Shown: in pieces, positions 1 to 5,970 of the stretch
How positions within the stretch are numbered: position 1 is the stretch's first letter
Layout: every line of letters begins with the position of its first letter
Assembly: GCA_025453925.1 (NCBI GenBank)
Contig: JALOPK010000180.1
Location: 1-6,739 of the forward strand
Direction: 5' to 3'
From: Candidatus Eiseniibacteriota bacterium
Lineage (GTDB): Bacteria > JAFGKV01
Length of the DNA: 6,739 nt
Program-made: the position numbers and the translations under genes
The notes under the pieces: generated by a model
The model's database searches: none
Told to the model about the DNA's origin: nothing
The model's input: only the letters and a program-made list of their open reading frames with translations

Positions 1-67
1 GAACGTCCACGCCATGAATGACCTCGGTCACTTCCTTGGGATGCTCTGATGCGGATGGCGCCTTCAT
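1..67 (-). CDS. N-terminus of a possible prolyl oligopeptidase-family (S9) peptidase, cut by the window edge
   Basis: Only 22 codons are present, reading in from an ATG at 67 and leaving the window at position 1 without a stop. The start is supported by a purine-rich Shine-Dalgarno-like stretch (AGAGGGGAG, 83-75) seven bases upstream. The residues include PKEVTEVIHGVDV. In S9A prolyl oligopeptidases the N-terminal propeller edge typically reads 'V-x-(D/E)-x-x-HG-x-x-V-x-DPYRWLE', so the 'VTEVIHGVDV' stretch fits just before the expected DPYRWLE. That hallmark would lie outside the window, so the family call is inference from a very short match. No signal peptide is seen, which would suit a cytoplasmic form. 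The gene lies downstream of the phosphotransferase on the same strand, separated by 151 bp and a long palindrome. Confidence 0.45.
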   Translation of the reverse strand, partial: MKAPSASEHPKEVTEVIHGVDV

Positions 68-161
68 GTGCGTGCTCCCCTCTTCGATAGCGGCATCTAC
101 CCCTGAGAGGCTTGAAAGATGGGCAGTGGGGGTTACCCTGCCAAGCCAGGAATCCGGGCTG

Positions 162-203
162 TCTTCTGGCCACTATTCTAATATTAGAATAGTGGCCAGA
201 AGA
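162..203. repeat. Perfect 42-bp palindrome, possible (bidirectional) terminator
   Basis: Two 21-base arms (162-182 and 183-203) are exact reverse complements with no spacer; the centre is AATATT and the outer part is TCTTCTGGCCAC. It begins 15 bases after the stop codon of the phosphotransferase gene on the minus strand. As RNA it would form a stem of about 19 bp with a tiny loop, which would suit a transcription terminator or a 3'-end stabilising hairpin. No T-run follows on either strand, so it is not a textbook intrinsic terminator. A 7-bp direct repeat, AGGAATC, flanks it (148-154 and 214-220). The palindrome is seen directly; the role is inferred. Confidence 0.6.
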
Positions 204-218
204 GATGGGTCGAAGGAA

Positions 219-1220
219 TCAGAGGTAGGCTGCGAGGGTGGGGAAGTCGTACTCCACGTAGGGGACAGCCTGCTCGATGCGGCCCCGACGGCCTTGCATG
301 AATCGGGAGACCCATGAGTCGGTGAGACGGTCGACATCGAAGCTGCGGTGAATCACCGCGTAGAGGTCGATCTCGCGGAGCTTCAGAAACCACGGGATCT
401 CGCGCAGCCACGCGGAATCGAGGCGATTCTCCACGCGGTAGCCTTCGAGGAAGCGCGGCATGAACTCATCGCAGACAGAGGTCGCATCGGGCCGGTTGGT
501 GATCATGTAGAACAGCACGATGGCGATGTCGTAGGCGAACCAGCCATACGAGCAGTCGTCGAAATCGAAAAGCGTGATGCGTCCCTCCGAGTCGACGAGC
601 ATGTTTGATCCATGAGCGTCGAAGTGGATGAGGCCATAGTCGTCCCGACCCTTGACCAGGGAGCCAAGGTGACTACGCACTTCCCAGTAGCGATCGATGA
701 CCAGGGCTTGGTCCGACGGCAGATTCGCCTCGATGTCCTGGATTTCGGCATCATCCCATTCCGGGCGTTTCCACGCGAGACAGGGCGGCAGGTAATCCTT
801 GGTCAGGCGATGCATGCGCCCGATCAGCCTGCCGTAGGTTCGATACAGCTCCGGCGACCATCCGGCCTGCCATGGGGGCTCCCCCTGGGCCTTCACGAAG
901 GCAGTGGCCAGAAACTGCCCGCCGTGGCCATCGTCGAGAGACTCCACCAGTTTCCCGCGGGCCGACTCCGCGGCCCGCGCCACGGACACGCCCTCCCGCG
1001 CCAGGTAGTTGATCCAATCCACTTCACCGTGAACCAGGTTCTCGCTCCGTCGCGAGCCGTGACCAATCCTCAGGATGTGGGATTCGGAGCCACAACTGAA
1101 CTCGTAGATGAAGCTCTCGAACCCGCCCAATTCGTGCACACTCTCCTCGCCGATGCCGAACCGCTGCATGGCCTCGCGCAGTATCGCCTGGTTGAATCGG
1201 GCCTTGATCCGTTTGTCCAT
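219..1220 (-). CDS. Phosphotransferase of the aminoglycoside phosphotransferase/choline kinase fold
   Basis: A 333-residue soluble protein of the protein-kinase-like APH superfamily, which transfers ATP gamma-phosphate to a small molecule or a protein side chain. The N-lobe holds LGGFESFIYEF (31-41) and HILRIGH (48-54), typical of a subgroup of 'phosphotransferase enzyme family' proteins. In this subgroup the usual ATP-anchoring Lys is not obvious and Arg51 sits in the equivalent strand. The catalytic loop is HFDAHGSN (199-206; His199, Asp201, Asn206), the HxDxxxxN Brenner motif. The metal-binding loop is DFDD (219-222). Helical C-lobe follows, and the length is normal for the family. The ATG at 1220 has only a weak GAGG about ten bases upstream; Met18 is a less likely alternative start. 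No membrane segment or signal peptide is present. The substrate cannot be told from sequence, and the neighbours do not suggest an aminoglycoside resistance cassette. A 42-bp palindrome follows the stop. Confidence 0.85.
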   Translation of the reverse strand: MDKRIKARFNQAILREAMQRFGIGEESVHELGGFESFIYEFSCGSESHILRIGHGSRRSENLVHGEVDWINYLAREGVSVARAAESARGKLVESLDDGHGGQFLATAFVKAQGEPPWQAGWSPELYRTYGRLIGRMHRLTKDYLPPCLAWKRPEWDDAEIQDIEANLPSDQALVIDRYWEVRSHLGSLVKGRDDYGLIHFDAHGSNMLVDSEGRITLFDFDDCSYGWFAYDIAIVLFYMITNRPDATSVCDEFMPRFLEGYRVENRLDSAWLREIPWFLKLREIDLYAVIHRSFDVDRLTDSWVSRFMQGRRGRIEQAVPYVEYDFPTLAAYL

Positions 1221-1420
1221 GGTCGGTCGGCCTCAGCTCAATGGAGCTCTCTCTCGGATCAGCAAAGCGCTGTTGGACATCGGCCGCTCATGCGTGGCCA
1301 GAACATCAGATAGCCCGTCGCCGCACCATCACCTGCCAAATGGGGACGGCTCAGCCGCGCGCACTGCCAGGGGGCCCTTTGGGAGTGGCGTCCTCCCCAC
1401 GATCTGCACAAGCCTATTCC

Positions 1421-1455
1421 GCTTCGCTCTATCGCGGCTGGAAGCCGCTCCCACA
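1421..1455. repeat. REP-like palindromic element
   Basis: A GCGGCT/AGCCGC stem (1434-1439 and 1443-1448) with a GGA loop is preceded by CTATC and followed by CCCACA. On the minus strand it reads TGTGGGAGCGGCTTCC followed by AGCCGCGATAGAGCG. This matches the general form of repetitive extragenic palindromes (TGTGGGAGCGGCTT-x-AGCCGCGA) familiar from many high-GC proteobacteria. It lies between two genes, as such elements normally do. Calling it repetitive across the genome is inference, since only one close copy can be seen here; a related hairpin is at 3855-3878. Confidence 0.6.
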
Positions 1456-1542
1456 GCAAACCACTGCCATTCCTGCGCGTACAGTTCGCGCTTCACATGT
1501 ATCCGGTGGCATCGTCGGCCAGGATACCCCTTTGATGCTGGT

Positions 1543-1570
1543 CACGGTCAACTGTGAACTGTGAACCGTG
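1543..1570. repeat. Triple 7-bp tandem repeat inside an inverted repeat
   Basis: Three consecutive heptamers AACTGTG, AACTGTG and AACCGTG occupy 1550-1570. The outer bases CACGGT (1543-1548) and ACCGTG (1565-1570) are reverse complements, so the array can also fold with the tandem copies in its loop. It starts seven bases after the stop codon of the beta-helix gene on the minus strand. It might act as a 3'-end structure or a protein-binding site. No T-run follows, so terminator function is weakly supported. Confidence 0.55.
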
Positions 1571-1577
1571 CACTCCG

Positions 1578-3389
1578 TCACGGCAAATCGAAGTCGTGTT
1601 CGCCGGAGTAGTTCGTGCGCGCGAGCTCAAGCCCGCCGCCGGTCACCGCCACCACCACGTACGTCCAGTTGTTGGCGATGTCGCCGACACCCGTCGCGGT
1701 CGACCAGGTCAGGGTGGGAGCAGCCACGACAGCCCGGCGATTCGTGAAACCGACCATATCCGGGTCGAAGTACGCATCGTTTGCCTTGCCGAAGACCCAG
1801 TAGGCTGCGGCTCCCGGCACGTCATCCCAAGCAAGCACGTGCTGCGTCCCAATCCTGGATCCGGACAACACCGGCGCCACGTAGTAGACCGCGTGGCTGA
1901 ACTCGGACGTGCTGCTGTCGATGGCAGTGGCCGTGGCGGTGATGCAGTAGTTGTCAGGCACCGTCGTGGCAAAGGACTTCGTGAAGGCCACATTGCCAGA
2001 AGCGTTGGTCGTCACCGTGCTGAGACCCAGGAAGGTCTGGCCTTCGCCATACCCGCTGAAGTGCGGCGTCTGATTGGAGAAGAACTCCAAGGCGAAGAGC
2101 TGGCTCGGGAGGCTGTTGAGTGTACCCGAGATGTAGGTGGTGCCTCCAGCAGTGGCAAACGAAGCGAGCACGGGGAAGTTCTGGAGGTTGTTTGCACCGG
2201 TGTCCGAGTCGCCGGGATCATTGGCGGTTACATCGTCATTACCGAGGTCAATGCCGAGGCCCCCATTGTAGTAGTTGTGGTGAATGCGATTCGACGAAAT
2301 GGCAATGGAGTGACACGTGTCATCAATAATCACACCCCCGAGGCCAATCGAATGCCATCCGTTGAAGGCGATGATGTTCAACTGGCCCGGGCCGATGCCG
2401 CCGATGATGCCGTGGGAAGCGCCGTTGTCGAATTGCACCCCGGCGCGGAAGTTCCCGAGGTCGCCGGTGCCGGCGAAGTCGGCTCCGATCACGTTCCCTT
2501 GAACGCGGTTGCCCGTAGCCGTGGCGCCCGTGATGTGGACCCCCGCCCCGCCAGCACCCGAAATGAGATTGAACTCGCCGGCGGTCCCGTTGCCGCCGAT
2601 GAGGTTGTTCGAACCGCCATCGATCCGGATATTGTCAAGGCCGTTCCCTCCGTAGAGGCCGGGAACGCTCATGCCCGTCACATCGGTGCCGATGAAGTTG
2701 TTCTGGATAGTGTTGAAAGAACCGTCCTCACCGGTTATGTAGATCCCCTCGGAATGTCCCGTGATGATGTTGCGGTAGATCGCCGCATTTCCCCCGATCA
2801 GGTTCCGATCGGAGTTATGTAGCCAGACCCCGTATGAGCCTGAGGAGTGGACGATTGTCCCCGTGACGTCGAGTCCGATGTAGTTCCGTTGAATCGTGCA
2901 AATGCGTCCACTCGCACCCGCCGCAGCATCATTGTAGACCCAGATACAGGTGTTCCACCGATTCAGAACCAGCCCGCGAACCAGGCAGTTCGGCGCACGG
3001 ACATCGATGCCGTAGTTGTTGTTGCCGCCCGAGCTGCTACTCCCCTCGATCTCGATGAGCGGCACGCCTGTGTAGCCCGCGCCTCCCTGGGTCCATCCGT
3101 CGATGGACGTGGGGCCGTTGATGGTCGGGTAATCCGTGAGTGGTGAGATGGTGTGGGGGCCACTACCGGCAGCGCCGATGTGGAACAAGATATCGTCCGC
3201 CCCGAGATTCATGTTGGCGTCGATGATCGCCTGTCGCAGCGAACCGGCGCCACTGTCGCTGGTGTTGGTCACCGTGTATGTGGCCGAGACGGCTGTTCCC
3301 GCCCACAGGGCGACCAAGACCGTCAGAACCAGCCAGAGACCAAGGCGGGTCCTTGGGTGCCAAGGGCGCAGGTGATCAGTCGAACTCAT
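1578..3389 (-). CDS. Exported right-handed parallel beta-helix repeat protein with Ig-like and fibronectin-like tail
   Basis: A 603-residue secreted protein. Residues 1-36 are a Sec signal peptide: basic start (HPRTR), hydrophobic core WLVLTVLVALWAG, and probable cleavage after AVSA. Residues 37-70 (TYTVTNTSDSGAGSLRQAI) are the entry segment typical of CSLREA/NosD-like beta-helix proteins. Residues 122-380 form the helix, with recurring N-x-IG-x-D-x-TG and N-L-IGG turns at a super-period near 65 residues. Residues 376-408 (GLGIDLGNDD...NNLQNFPVL) are the usual exit motif. Residues 411-500, with TLNSLPSQLFALEFFSN and GEGQTFLG, are the Ig-like module that normally follows. Residues 505-597 resemble a fibronectin III domain (AWDDVPGAAAYWVFGKAND). 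The ATG at 3389 is chosen over an upstream extension because GGGAGGA sits just before it and a signal peptide starts there. Beta-helix proteins often bind or cleave polysaccharide, but no catalytic residues can be assigned. No sorting domain or anchor is seen at the C-terminus. Confidence 0.88.
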   Translation of the reverse strand: MSSTDHLRPWHPRTRLGLWLVLTVLVALWAGTAVSATYTVTNTSDSGAGSLRQAIIDANMNLGADDILFHIGAAGSGPHTISPLTDYPTINGPTSIDGWTQGGAGYTGVPLIEIEGSSSSGGNNNYGIDVRAPNCLVRGLVLNRWNTCIWVYNDAAAGASGRICTIQRNYIGLDVTGTIVHSSGSYGVWLHNSDRNLIGGNAAIYRNIITGHSEGIYITGEDGSFNTIQNNFIGTDVTGMSVPGLYGGNGLDNIRIDGGSNNLIGGNGTAGEFNLISGAGGAGVHITGATATGNRVQGNVIGADFAGTGDLGNFRAGVQFDNGASHGIIGGIGPGQLNIIAFNGWHSIGLGGVIIDDTCHSIAISSNRIHHNYYNGGLGIDLGNDDVTANDPGDSDTGANNLQNFPVLASFATAGGTTYISGTLNSLPSQLFALEFFSNQTPHFSGYGEGQTFLGLSTVTTNASGNVAFTKSFATTVPDNYCITATATAIDSSTSEFSHAVYYVAPVLSGSRIGTQHVLAWDDVPGAAAYWVFGKANDAYFDPDMVGFTNRRAVVAAPTLTWSTATGVGDIANNWTYVVVAVTGGGLELARTNYSGEHDFDLP

Positions 3390-3393
3390 CGTT

Positions 3394-3398
3394 CCTCC
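3394..3398 (-). promoter_or_regulatory. Ribosome binding site of the beta-helix gene
   Basis: GGAGG, within AGGGAGGAACG, lies four bases before the ATG at 3389 on the minus strand. It fixes the start at the signal peptide and rules out the 80-codon in-frame extension to 3629, whose residues are proline- and arginine-rich and unlike an export signal. Confidence 0.75.
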
Positions 3399-3473
3399 CT
3401 CTCGGTGAAGCACTCTTCCCGGCTCCAGCAATGGCATCACGTGGCCCGCGAGGACGGGCCGCCGCGATGCAGC

Positions 3474-3501
3474 GGGAAATCGAGGCAACAAGATAGCTGG
3501 T
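3474..3501 (+). repeat. Copy A of a duplicated intergenic element
   Basis: The segment reads GGGAAATCGAGGC then AACAAGATAGCTGGT. It matches copy B (3835-3862; GGGAATTGAGGC then GCATAAGATAGCGGGT) with a few substitutions and single-base gaps, in the same orientation and 361 bp away. Downstream the match weakens (TATCCGCTG here against the intact hairpin in copy B), so copy A may be a decayed member of the same family. Confidence 0.5.
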
Positions 3502-3834
3502 ATCCGCTGTCGTTCAACGTCAGGGGCCCTGAAGTGAGGGCGCCTATCCCGCACAGGAGGCGGGTGCGGGAGACGGAATCGTGCGCCTGGCAGATGCCGG
3601 CTATGATCGCGAGTGGTGGCGGATGACACTCAGTCCCCCGTGGGAGTCCGTCGCTGATGTCTGGCGCCACGCCTTGATCGTGCCTGGATCAGCCAGATGA
3701 CGGCAGTCATGCAGGCGGTCTCGATGAGCAGCAGGGCCTGGTCGCCCGCGGTTGCCGCGGAGAAGGAGTTCGCCGCAGCACCGACGACGGTCGCTCCGCG
3801 GCGTCCCCATTCCACCTCGCGATCAGGCCGGCCA

Positions 3835-3862
3835 GGGAATTGAGGCGCATAAGATAGCGGGT
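3835..3862 (+). repeat. Copy B of the duplicated element, leading into the REP-like hairpin
   Basis: This copy shares GGGAA, GAGGC and AAGATAGC-GGT with copy A at 3474-3501. Its right end runs straight into the GCGGG/CCCGC hairpin, which suggests that the conserved tail and the hairpin together make one repeat unit. On the minus strand the unit reads hairpin, CTATCTTATGCGCCTCA, TTCCC. Confidence 0.5.
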
Positions 3863-3878
3863 GCTTGCCCGCGATAGC
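3855..3878. repeat. REP-like palindromic element
   Basis: GCGGG (3857-3861) and CCCGC (3868-3872) form a five-base stem around TGCTTG, flanked by GATA on the left and GATAGCG on the right. On the minus strand it reads CGCTATCGCGGGCAAGCACC, resembling the core of the element at 1421-1455 (CTATCGCGGCTGGAAGCCGC). Both are intergenic, consistent with a family of extragenic palindromes. Confidence 0.5.
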
Positions 3879-4068
3879 GAGAACTGTGGCGGAACAGGGA
3901 ATCACGCAAGATGCTCGACGAGGAACACGCCCCAGAACACGACCAGGATCAGCGCCCAGTTCCTCACCACCCAGCGGCGCAGGTGCGGCGTGAGCCGCCG
4001 GCCATTCTTCAGGCAACGGGCTCCCGTGAGCCAGCCAGGCCTCGCGATGGGCTCACCGAAGGACTTCC

Positions 4069-4096
4069 CGCCTTCCACCCTCGCAGGTGGGAGGCG
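4069..4096. terminator. Stem-loop after the FG-GAP gene, possible terminator
   Basis: CGCCTTCCACC (4069-4079) and GGTGGGAGGCG (4086-4096) pair over 11 positions with one mismatch and a six-base loop. The hairpin begins 39 bases past the FG-GAP stop codon on the minus strand. It is GC-rich and stable by inspection, but no T-run follows in either direction, so it may be a Rho-assisted or 3'-protective structure rather than a classical terminator. Confidence 0.35.
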
Positions 4097-4135
4097 CAGG
4101 GCCTGCTTCAATACCGCCGCAGAAGGATGCGGACT

Positions 4136-5956
4136 CTACTGCACGACGACGATGCGCTCGCCAAACACCTCTCTGCCGGCGGAGACTCGGCACAGATAGC
4201 TGCCGGGTCCCGGCAGGTCAACCGTCACCTGGTGTTCTCCGGGGGTGAAATACTCATCCAGGACATCTCGGATGTGCCTGCCTGCAAGATCGAACAGGCG
4301 GAGTTGCACCCGTCCCTCGGTGGAGGTCGTGAACCGGATGGTCGTGCTATGCCGCGCGGGGTTCGGCGAACAGACAGAATGCAGGCGGTGTGCCGCACGA
4401 TCGTCGGGCCTGGCCGACAAGGCATCTGAAGACAGGCGCACGGCAGTGACTACCGGCGAGATCGTACTGTCGCTGGTGGCAAGCGACACTCGATACTGCA
4501 GATAGCGCCAGGCGGGGGAGGGAAGGTTGCCGGGATTCGTCATCGGGGGCGACCACTCAGCAAGTGACACAGGATCGGCACCCCCGCGAACCCGCAGTTC
4601 CACGCCTGTCCCCACGGGCTCCGCTGAATCCCAGGAGATGCTGGCGAACGTGTCCGGCCCCGCGTCGAGAATCGAGCTCAAGAGCGTTCCCTCGGCCTGG
4701 AATTCGGTGATCTCCCACCAGGCGACCAGGTCGTCGTCGAAGCCGGTCCCAAGCAGATCGAGATCTCCATCGTTGTCCACGTCGGCCAATGCGACACTGC
4801 TGGTGTTACCGAGACTCCCGGCTACCGAATGGCGGGTGAACGTCGCTCCATCGATGTTTTCCCACCACGCGAGCCCTGCATTACTCCATGTCGACGCAGC
4901 GACGTCGAGGTCACCGTCTCCATCGATGTCGGCCGCAACCACGTAACCCGTGCCGGAGAAGTTGCCGCAGATGAGTTGCTCGCTCCAGGTAGGCGGATTC
5001 CCTGCATCATTGCGCCACATCCTGATATCGCCAAGGTCCATCGCGGCGCCGATGACATCGATGTCACCGTCACGATCCATGTCGCCGGCCGCGAGCCCGT
5101 GGATACCGGTGAATCCCGTGGCAATCACATGTTTCGTCCATGTGTCAGAGGCTACGCTGTCGCGACGCCACCACGCGATCTCCTGGGCGTTCCAGGCTGC
5201 GCCCACCAGATCCTCCACGCCGTCCGCATCGACATCGGCGACGGAGAGCCGGCAGCCGTAGTCGAAGGCATCGTCGATGATCTGGGTGGTCCACTGCACC
5301 GGGTCGCCGCCGTCGTTTCGCCAGAGAACCACGAGGTCACCCTCGGCGGCGGCTCCCATCACATCGAGGTCGCCATCGCCATCCATGTCTGCGGCACAGA
5401 CTTCGTGGGCCCCGTCGAAGGCATCGGAGAGCACGAACTTCGTCCACACGGGCGGATCGCCGCCTTCGTTTCGCCACCACGCAATCTCGTCACCCTCGTA
5501 TGCCGAGCCAAGGACGTCGCCGTCGCCATCCATGTCGAGATCGGCGGCGAAGATTTCGCAGGGTCCGTCGAAGGAGTCATCGATCATGTGCGTGGACCAC
5601 TGAGGCGGCGCTCCGCTTTCGTTGCGCCACCAGGCCACGGCATCCCCGAGAAATGCGGACGCGACCACGTCCAGGTCTCCGTCAGCATCGATGTCCTGGG
5701 CACAGACCGACATGGCCGCATCGAAGTTGGAGTCTATGTAGTTCTTCCGGCAGGAGGAGCGGGCAGTCGATGCCAGCGTCAGTTGGCCGGGCACTGAGAG
5801 CCAGGACGCCCCATCGGTGGAGTCGAACGCCGCGCCCCATTCCGCCACGGGCCCCGGGACTCCCGGGCCATGGGACCAATCCGTCTGCTCGACCTCCGTG
5901 GCGTGAGAGGACAACGAAAGACACAGTGCGACGAGTGCAACAAACCGCACTCTCAT
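4136..5956 (-). CDS. Exported FG-GAP/VCBS repeat protein with type IX-sorting/FlgD-like C-terminal domain
   Basis: A 606-residue secreted protein. Residues 1-19 are a signal peptide (MRVRFVALVALCLSLSSHA, probable cleavage after SHA). The mature start DWSHGPGVPGPVAEWG precedes seven FG-GAP/VCBS repeats (about 73-416), each with a DxDxDGDxD calcium-type loop starting at residues 88, 139, 190, 241, 292, 343 and 392 and a (A/L)WW(R/E)N strand. Seven such units fit an integrin-alpha-like seven-bladed beta-propeller. Residues 417-510 form a separate beta-rich domain (ILDAGPDTFASISWDS, RYLQYRVSL). Residues 525-606 are a sorting-type domain: SPNPARHSTTIRF, VQLRLFDLAGRHIRDVL, GEHQVTVDLPGPGSYLCRV. In Bacteroidota-like lineages this directs export by the type IX system and surface attachment; in related phyla the same fold is annotated as a FlgD Ig-like domain, so the route is uncertain. 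A surface adhesion or binding role is inferred. The ATG at 5956 is fixed by AAGGAGG and the signal peptide. Confidence 0.9.
   Translation of the reverse strand: MRVRFVALVALCLSLSSHATEVEQTDWSHGPGVPGPVAEWGAAFDSTDGASWLSVPGQLTLASTARSSCRKNYIDSNFDAAMSVCAQDIDADGDLDVVASAFLGDAVAWWRNESGAPPQWSTHMIDDSFDGPCEIFAADLDMDGDGDVLGSAYEGDEIAWWRNEGGDPPVWTKFVLSDAFDGAHEVCAADMDGDGDLDVMGAAAEGDLVVLWRNDGGDPVQWTTQIIDDAFDYGCRLSVADVDADGVEDLVGAAWNAQEIAWWRRDSVASDTWTKHVIATGFTGIHGLAAGDMDRDGDIDVIGAAMDLGDIRMWRNDAGNPPTWSEQLICGNFSGTGYVVAADIDGDGDLDVAASTWSNAGLAWWENIDGATFTRHSVAGSLGNTSSVALADVDNDGDLDLLGTGFDDDLVAWWEITEFQAEGTLLSSILDAGPDTFASISWDSAEPVGTGVELRVRGGADPVSLAEWSPPMTNPGNLPSPAWRYLQYRVSLATSDSTISPVVTAVRLSSDALSARPDDRAAHRLHSVCSPNPARHSTTIRFTTSTEGRVQLRLFDLAGRHIRDVLDEYFTPGEHQVTVDLPGPGSYLCRVSAGREVFGERIVVVQ
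4709..5740 (-). repeat. Seven coding FG-GAP repeats with a 51-codon period
   Basis: Within the exported protein the acidic loops begin at residues 88, 139, 190, 241, 292, 343 and 392, giving spacings of 51, 51, 51, 51, 51 and 49 residues (153 or 147 bp). Conserved positions per unit are the D-x-D-x-DG-D-x-D loop, a following G-A/S-A turn, and a WW(R/E)N strand. The copies differ clearly at the protein level, so this is an old, diverged array rather than a recent DNA duplication. Confidence 0.85.
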
Positions 5957-5963
5957 GGGAAAT

Positions 5964-5970
5964 CCTCCTT
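5964..5970 (-). promoter_or_regulatory. Strong ribosome binding site of the FG-GAP gene
   Basis: AAGGAGG lies seven bases before the ATG at 5956 on the minus strand. It selects the start at the signal peptide over an in-frame extension of 31 codons reaching 6049, which lacks any such site. Confidence 0.8.

Larger units (their letters stand above)
1221..1577. other. Intergenic region with a REP-like hairpin and a short tandem repeat
   Basis: These 357 bp separate the beta-helix gene (ending at 1578) from the phosphotransferase gene (starting at 1220). No reading frame here has a credible start with a ribosome site and a recognisable product. The stretch carries the REP-like hairpin at 1421-1455, the heptamer repeat at 1543-1570, and a small GGGAG/CTCCC hairpin at 1381-1397. 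The promoter of the phosphotransferase gene should lie here, but no convincing -35/-10 pair was found. Confidence 0.6.
3390..4135. other. 746-bp gap without a convincing gene, rich in repeats and hairpins
   Basis: No frame here combines a ribosome site, a plausible start and a recognisable family. On the minus strand two short frames carry hydrophobic ends. One ends at 3902 with NWALILVVFWGVFLVEHLA. The other ends at 3630 and holds ALLLIETACMTAVIWLIQA followed by basic residues. Both open only at TTG-type starts without a Shine-Dalgarno, and they overlap one another, so they may be relics or chance. DNA structure present: a duplicated ~28-bp element (3474-3501 and 3835-3862), a REP-like hairpin (3855-3878), and hairpins at 3985-3998, 4019-4032 and 4069-4096. 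The promoter of the beta-helix gene probably lies in the lower part. Confidence 0.55.

Noticed and set aside
18-317. A 99-codon plus-strand open frame at the left edge
   Set aside because: It crosses the palindrome and runs antisense to both the phosphotransferase 3' end and the start of the left-edge gene. It has no ribosome site and no recognisable product.
612-1313. A 233-codon plus-strand open frame opposite the phosphotransferase
   Set aside because: It is antisense to a gene with an intact HxDxxxxN motif and DFDD loop, and its product is unrecognisable.
1554-2822. A 422-codon plus-strand open frame opposite the beta-helix gene
   Set aside because: It is antisense to a gene with a clear signal peptide, ribosome site and family motifs. 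Its translation has no recognisable domain, and long antisense frames are expected in GC-rich coding DNA.
3390-3629. An 80-codon in-frame N-terminal extension of the beta-helix protein
   Set aside because: It lacks a good ribosome site, is proline/arginine-rich, and would bury the signal peptide. The ATG at 3389 has GGGAGGA directly upstream.
1421-3878. A CRISPR array suggested by recurring hairpin-type repeats
   Set aside because: There are only two or three scattered, diverged copies, with no regular spacing and no uniform spacers, so it is a REP-like family instead.
4829-5797. A 322-codon plus-strand open frame opposite the FG-GAP repeats
   Set aside because: Its apparent internal repeats (HV/IDV-rich units) are the mirror of the 153-bp coding repeats on the other strand. 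It has no ribosome site or known family.
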